DNA of 34,180 nt. Origin: Planctomycetales bacterium (GTDB taxonomy: Bacteria > Planctomycetota > Planctomycetia > Isosphaerales > Isosphaeraceae). The DNA lies in the NCBI GenBank assembly GCA_027451885.1, contig DAIDHX010000254.1, forward strand, positions 1 to 34,180, read 5' to 3'. The notes under the pieces were generated by a model. That model worked only from the letters and a program-made list of their open reading frames with translations. It was not told the DNA's origin and made no database searches. A program made the translations under genes and the position numbers. Positions 32,402 to 34,180 of the stretch are shown in pieces (position 1 is the first letter of the stretch; every line of letters begins with the position of its first letter).

Positions 32402-34078
32402 ATGCGACCACAAGGAGTGCTCCTGGTCGCGGTGGTGCTCTGCGGCGGCCTGGTTCATGCTCGGCAGCCTGCCGATGAGGGCAGGACAAGCACCGGGGAC
32501 GCACAACCGATGCGCTCCGTGACGGGCGATCGCGTCGAAACCGCGCCAATCAGGCCGATCCGATCGCGGTTCACCAACGCCCGACCCCGCGGTCGCTTGC
32601 TCTCCCGCTTCTTCAGCCGCCAGGATCAAACGCCTGCAAAGGCCGCGAGCCCGCAGCCCGAGCCGAGTGCCGCTTCTGTCCCCTCGGCTCCCATCCCCTC
32701 CGCGGACAGCCCCTTCGCTCCCGGTTCCACCCCCCGCGAGCCCGCGCCCCCGGCCACATCGGCCAATCCGCCACGGACCATTGCCACAGGCGCAGAGACC
32801 GAAAGCCGAGGCTCCGAGCCCATCACCGGCAACCCCGCCGCCGTGAACATCATCGCCGGGACAGGCGCGCTCGGACGCGCACTCGGCCTCGAACGCGAGT
32901 CCGGCATCCGACTCGGCGGACTCTGGCTCGGTGACTCGAGCGGGATCCTCACCGGCGGTAAGAACCCCGGACGCTGGGGACTCAATAGCCTCGCCATCCT
33001 CGACCTCAACCTCGAAGGCGAGAAACTCCTGGGCTGGAACGGCGGCTCGCTCGGCACCCAGTTCCTCCAGTTCAACGGCCAGAATACCAATAGCCTCGCA
33101 GGCGCATTCCCAGGTTTCGACTCGATCGAGGCCGGTCCACCGCTGAATCGCAGCCAGCTCTATCAACTCTGGTTCCGCCAGTCCCTCCTCGATGACCGCC
33201 TGATCTTCAGGATCGGCAAGACCGTTCCCACCTTCGATTTCAACAACGTCTCTCGCCCCGTTCCCGTCGGCGACCCCGCCGCGGCCATCCCGGCCGTCAC
33301 CTCGCTCGCATACACCCCCATCTTCGTCAACCCGACCATGCTGGGCGTCATCCCCGGCTACTACAACTCCGCCACCGGCATCACAACCACGTTCTCGCCC
33401 TTCCGATCCATGTACCTGAATTACGGCTTCTACGACGGCAATCTCGCCGCGGGCCAGCAGACCGGCTTCTCAGGACCGCGCTTCAACGGCTATTACTTCC
33501 ATATCGGCGAGCTCGGAGCCGCCTACCGCGTAGGTCCCGAGCGCAAGCCCGGTAATTTCGGCGTGGGCATCTGGGGGCAGACCGGTAAGCTGGTCGATCT
33601 GACCGGCGGCACGACCCAGGGCGCGGCGGGTGTCTACCTCTTCGGCGCCCAGCGAATCTGGTTCCGGAACCCTGGCGTCGACAGCAGCGGCGTCAGTGGC
33701 TTCTATCAATTCGGCGCCAATAACTCGAACGCACTCCACGCCCGGGAATACGTCGGCGGCGGCCTCACCGCCTTCGGCCTCGTTCCCAACCGACCCGCCG
33801 ACTCCTTCGGCCTCGGCCTCAACTGCACCTGGCTCACCCAGGGCGCATCGAGCGCGAGCATCTTCTATCCCGCCGCCGATGCCCCATTCGTCCCCTCTCT
33901 GCGCCCGTCCCAGCTCATGTTCCAGTGTTATTACCAGATGCAGCTTCTACCCGGCTGGTATTTCCAAACCAATCTTACCGATATTCCCACCCCGGGCATC
34001 CCTCCGCTCAGCTCCGAACATCGAAACGCCTTCCCGAACGCACTCGCGATCACCCTGCGCCTGACCGTTCTCTTCTGA
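32402..34078 (+). CDS. Outer-membrane carbohydrate porin, OprB-like
   Basis: A 558-residue outer-membrane protein. A signal peptide (residues 1-20, probable cleavage after VHA) is followed by a Pro/Ala/Ser-rich, probably disordered segment of about 110 residues and then a beta-barrel region of about 410 residues. RESGIRLGGLWLGDSSGIL, QLWFRQSLLDDRLIFRIGK and FNNVSRPVP resemble OprB-family porins, and the chain ends in Phe as outer-membrane barrels do (ITLRLTVLF). It probably admits sugars, which fits the sugar operon next door, but specificity is unknown. AAGGAG lies 5 nt before ATG 32402. The 261 bp before the gene show no other gene. Confidence 0.82.
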   Translation: MRPQGVLLVAVVLCGGLVHARQPADEGRTSTGDAQPMRSVTGDRVETAPIRPIRSRFTNARPRGRLLSRFFSRQDQTPAKAASPQPEPSAASVPSAPIPSADSPFAPGSTPREPAPPATSANPPRTIATGAETESRGSEPITGNPAAVNIIAGTGALGRALGLERESGIRLGGLWLGDSSGILTGGKNPGRWGLNSLAILDLNLEGEKLLGWNGGSLGTQFLQFNGQNTNSLAGAFPGFDSIEAGPPLNRSQLYQLWFRQSLLDDRLIFRIGKTVPTFDFNNVSRPVPVGDPAAAIPAVTSLAYTPIFVNPTMLGVIPGYYNSATGITTTFSPFRSMYLNYGFYDGNLAAGQQTGFSGPRFNGYYFHIGELGAAYRVGPERKPGNFGVGIWGQTGKLVDLTGGTTQGAAGVYLFGAQRIWFRNPGVDSSGVSGFYQFGANNSNALHAREYVGGGLTAFGLVPNRPADSFGLGLNCTWLTQGASSASIFYPAADAPFVPSLRPSQLMFQCYYQMQLLPGWYFQTNLTDIPTPGIPPLSSEHRNAFPNALAITLRLTVLF

Positions 34079-34085
34079 CCCCGGG

Positions 34086-34149
34086 ATCACAGCGCCCCCG
34101 CCTGGACGTCCCGATCCTCCCCTTTGATGAACGGCCACCTCGCTGTGAT
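34086..34149. terminator. 9-bp inverted repeat after the porin gene
   Basis: ATCACAGCG (34086-34094) and CGCTGTGAT (34141-34149) are perfect inverted arms 46 nt apart, beginning 7 nt after the porin stop. The loop is long and no T-run follows on the plus strand, so this is a weak terminator candidate. It might equally mark the ends of a small element or a protein-binding site. I see no gene in 34079-34180. Confidence 0.3.
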
Positions 34150-34180
34150 AAATAAGTAGGACAGTCGTTGTCATCTTGAC

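Noticed and set aside
1-34180. tRNA, rRNA, insertion sequences or phage genes
   Set aside because: No cloverleaf-type sequence, transposase, integrase or terminal repeats were recognised by reading; a tRNAscan or ISfinder search would settle it.

Overview
The window most likely comes from a planctomycete, probably a relative of the Isosphaeraceae. This is inferred from the high GC content, the diderm features (an outer-membrane porin with a terminal Phe, many exported multiheme cytochromes) and two proteins with the planctomycete-type N-terminal motif LExLExR (4186-4503 and 16475-17284). A Uma2-family protein and a sugar isomerase/oxidoreductase cluster fit that background.

Layout. Positions 1-754 hold degenerate repeats and no convincing gene. 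Positions 755-3124 (minus strand) are an arsenic cluster, arsR - exported-looking arsC homologue - arsM, with a nearly leaderless arsR promoter and a 12-bp element repeated in front of both arsR and arsC. Next come a 36-bp tandem repeat and a seven-repeat Vgb-like beta-propeller gene broken by one in-frame TAA. Positions 4770-8194 carry ordinary genes: an HD-domain protein, a nicotinamidase-like hydrolase, a sugar-nucleotide epimerase and a Uma2 protein.

The core, 8345-26322, is a dense redox island. It has a decaheme cytochrome fused to an LVIVD beta-propeller (+), an operon of two paralogous pentaheme cytochromes flanking a class II cyclic-nucleotide phosphodiesterase-like enzyme (-), and an operon of a cytochrome-b-like membrane protein, a membrane-anchored decaheme cytochrome and an FHA-GAF-class III nucleotide cyclase (+). 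A further operon (-) encodes a NuoE-NuoF fusion and an 835-residue protein joining a NuoG-like iron-sulfur head, two cyclic-nucleotide-binding domains and a DmsB-like four-cluster ferredoxin. A cyclase, a phosphodiesterase-like enzyme and a receptor-type domain are therefore encoded among about 30 c-type hemes and an NADH-oxidising iron-sulfur unit. My main hypothesis is a respiratory or extracellular electron-transfer chain switched by a cyclic nucleotide, with the receptor built into the electron conduit itself. I know of no named system with this composition, but I could not search for one.

Positions 26515-31083 (minus) are a four-gene sugar-conversion operon: cupin/phosphomannose-isomerase-like, xylose-isomerase-like TIM barrel, Gfo/Idh/MocA oxidoreductase and tagatose-3-epimerase-like. 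On the plus strand follow a guanine deaminase homologue with an export signal or membrane anchor (31466-32140) and an OprB-like porin (32402-34078).
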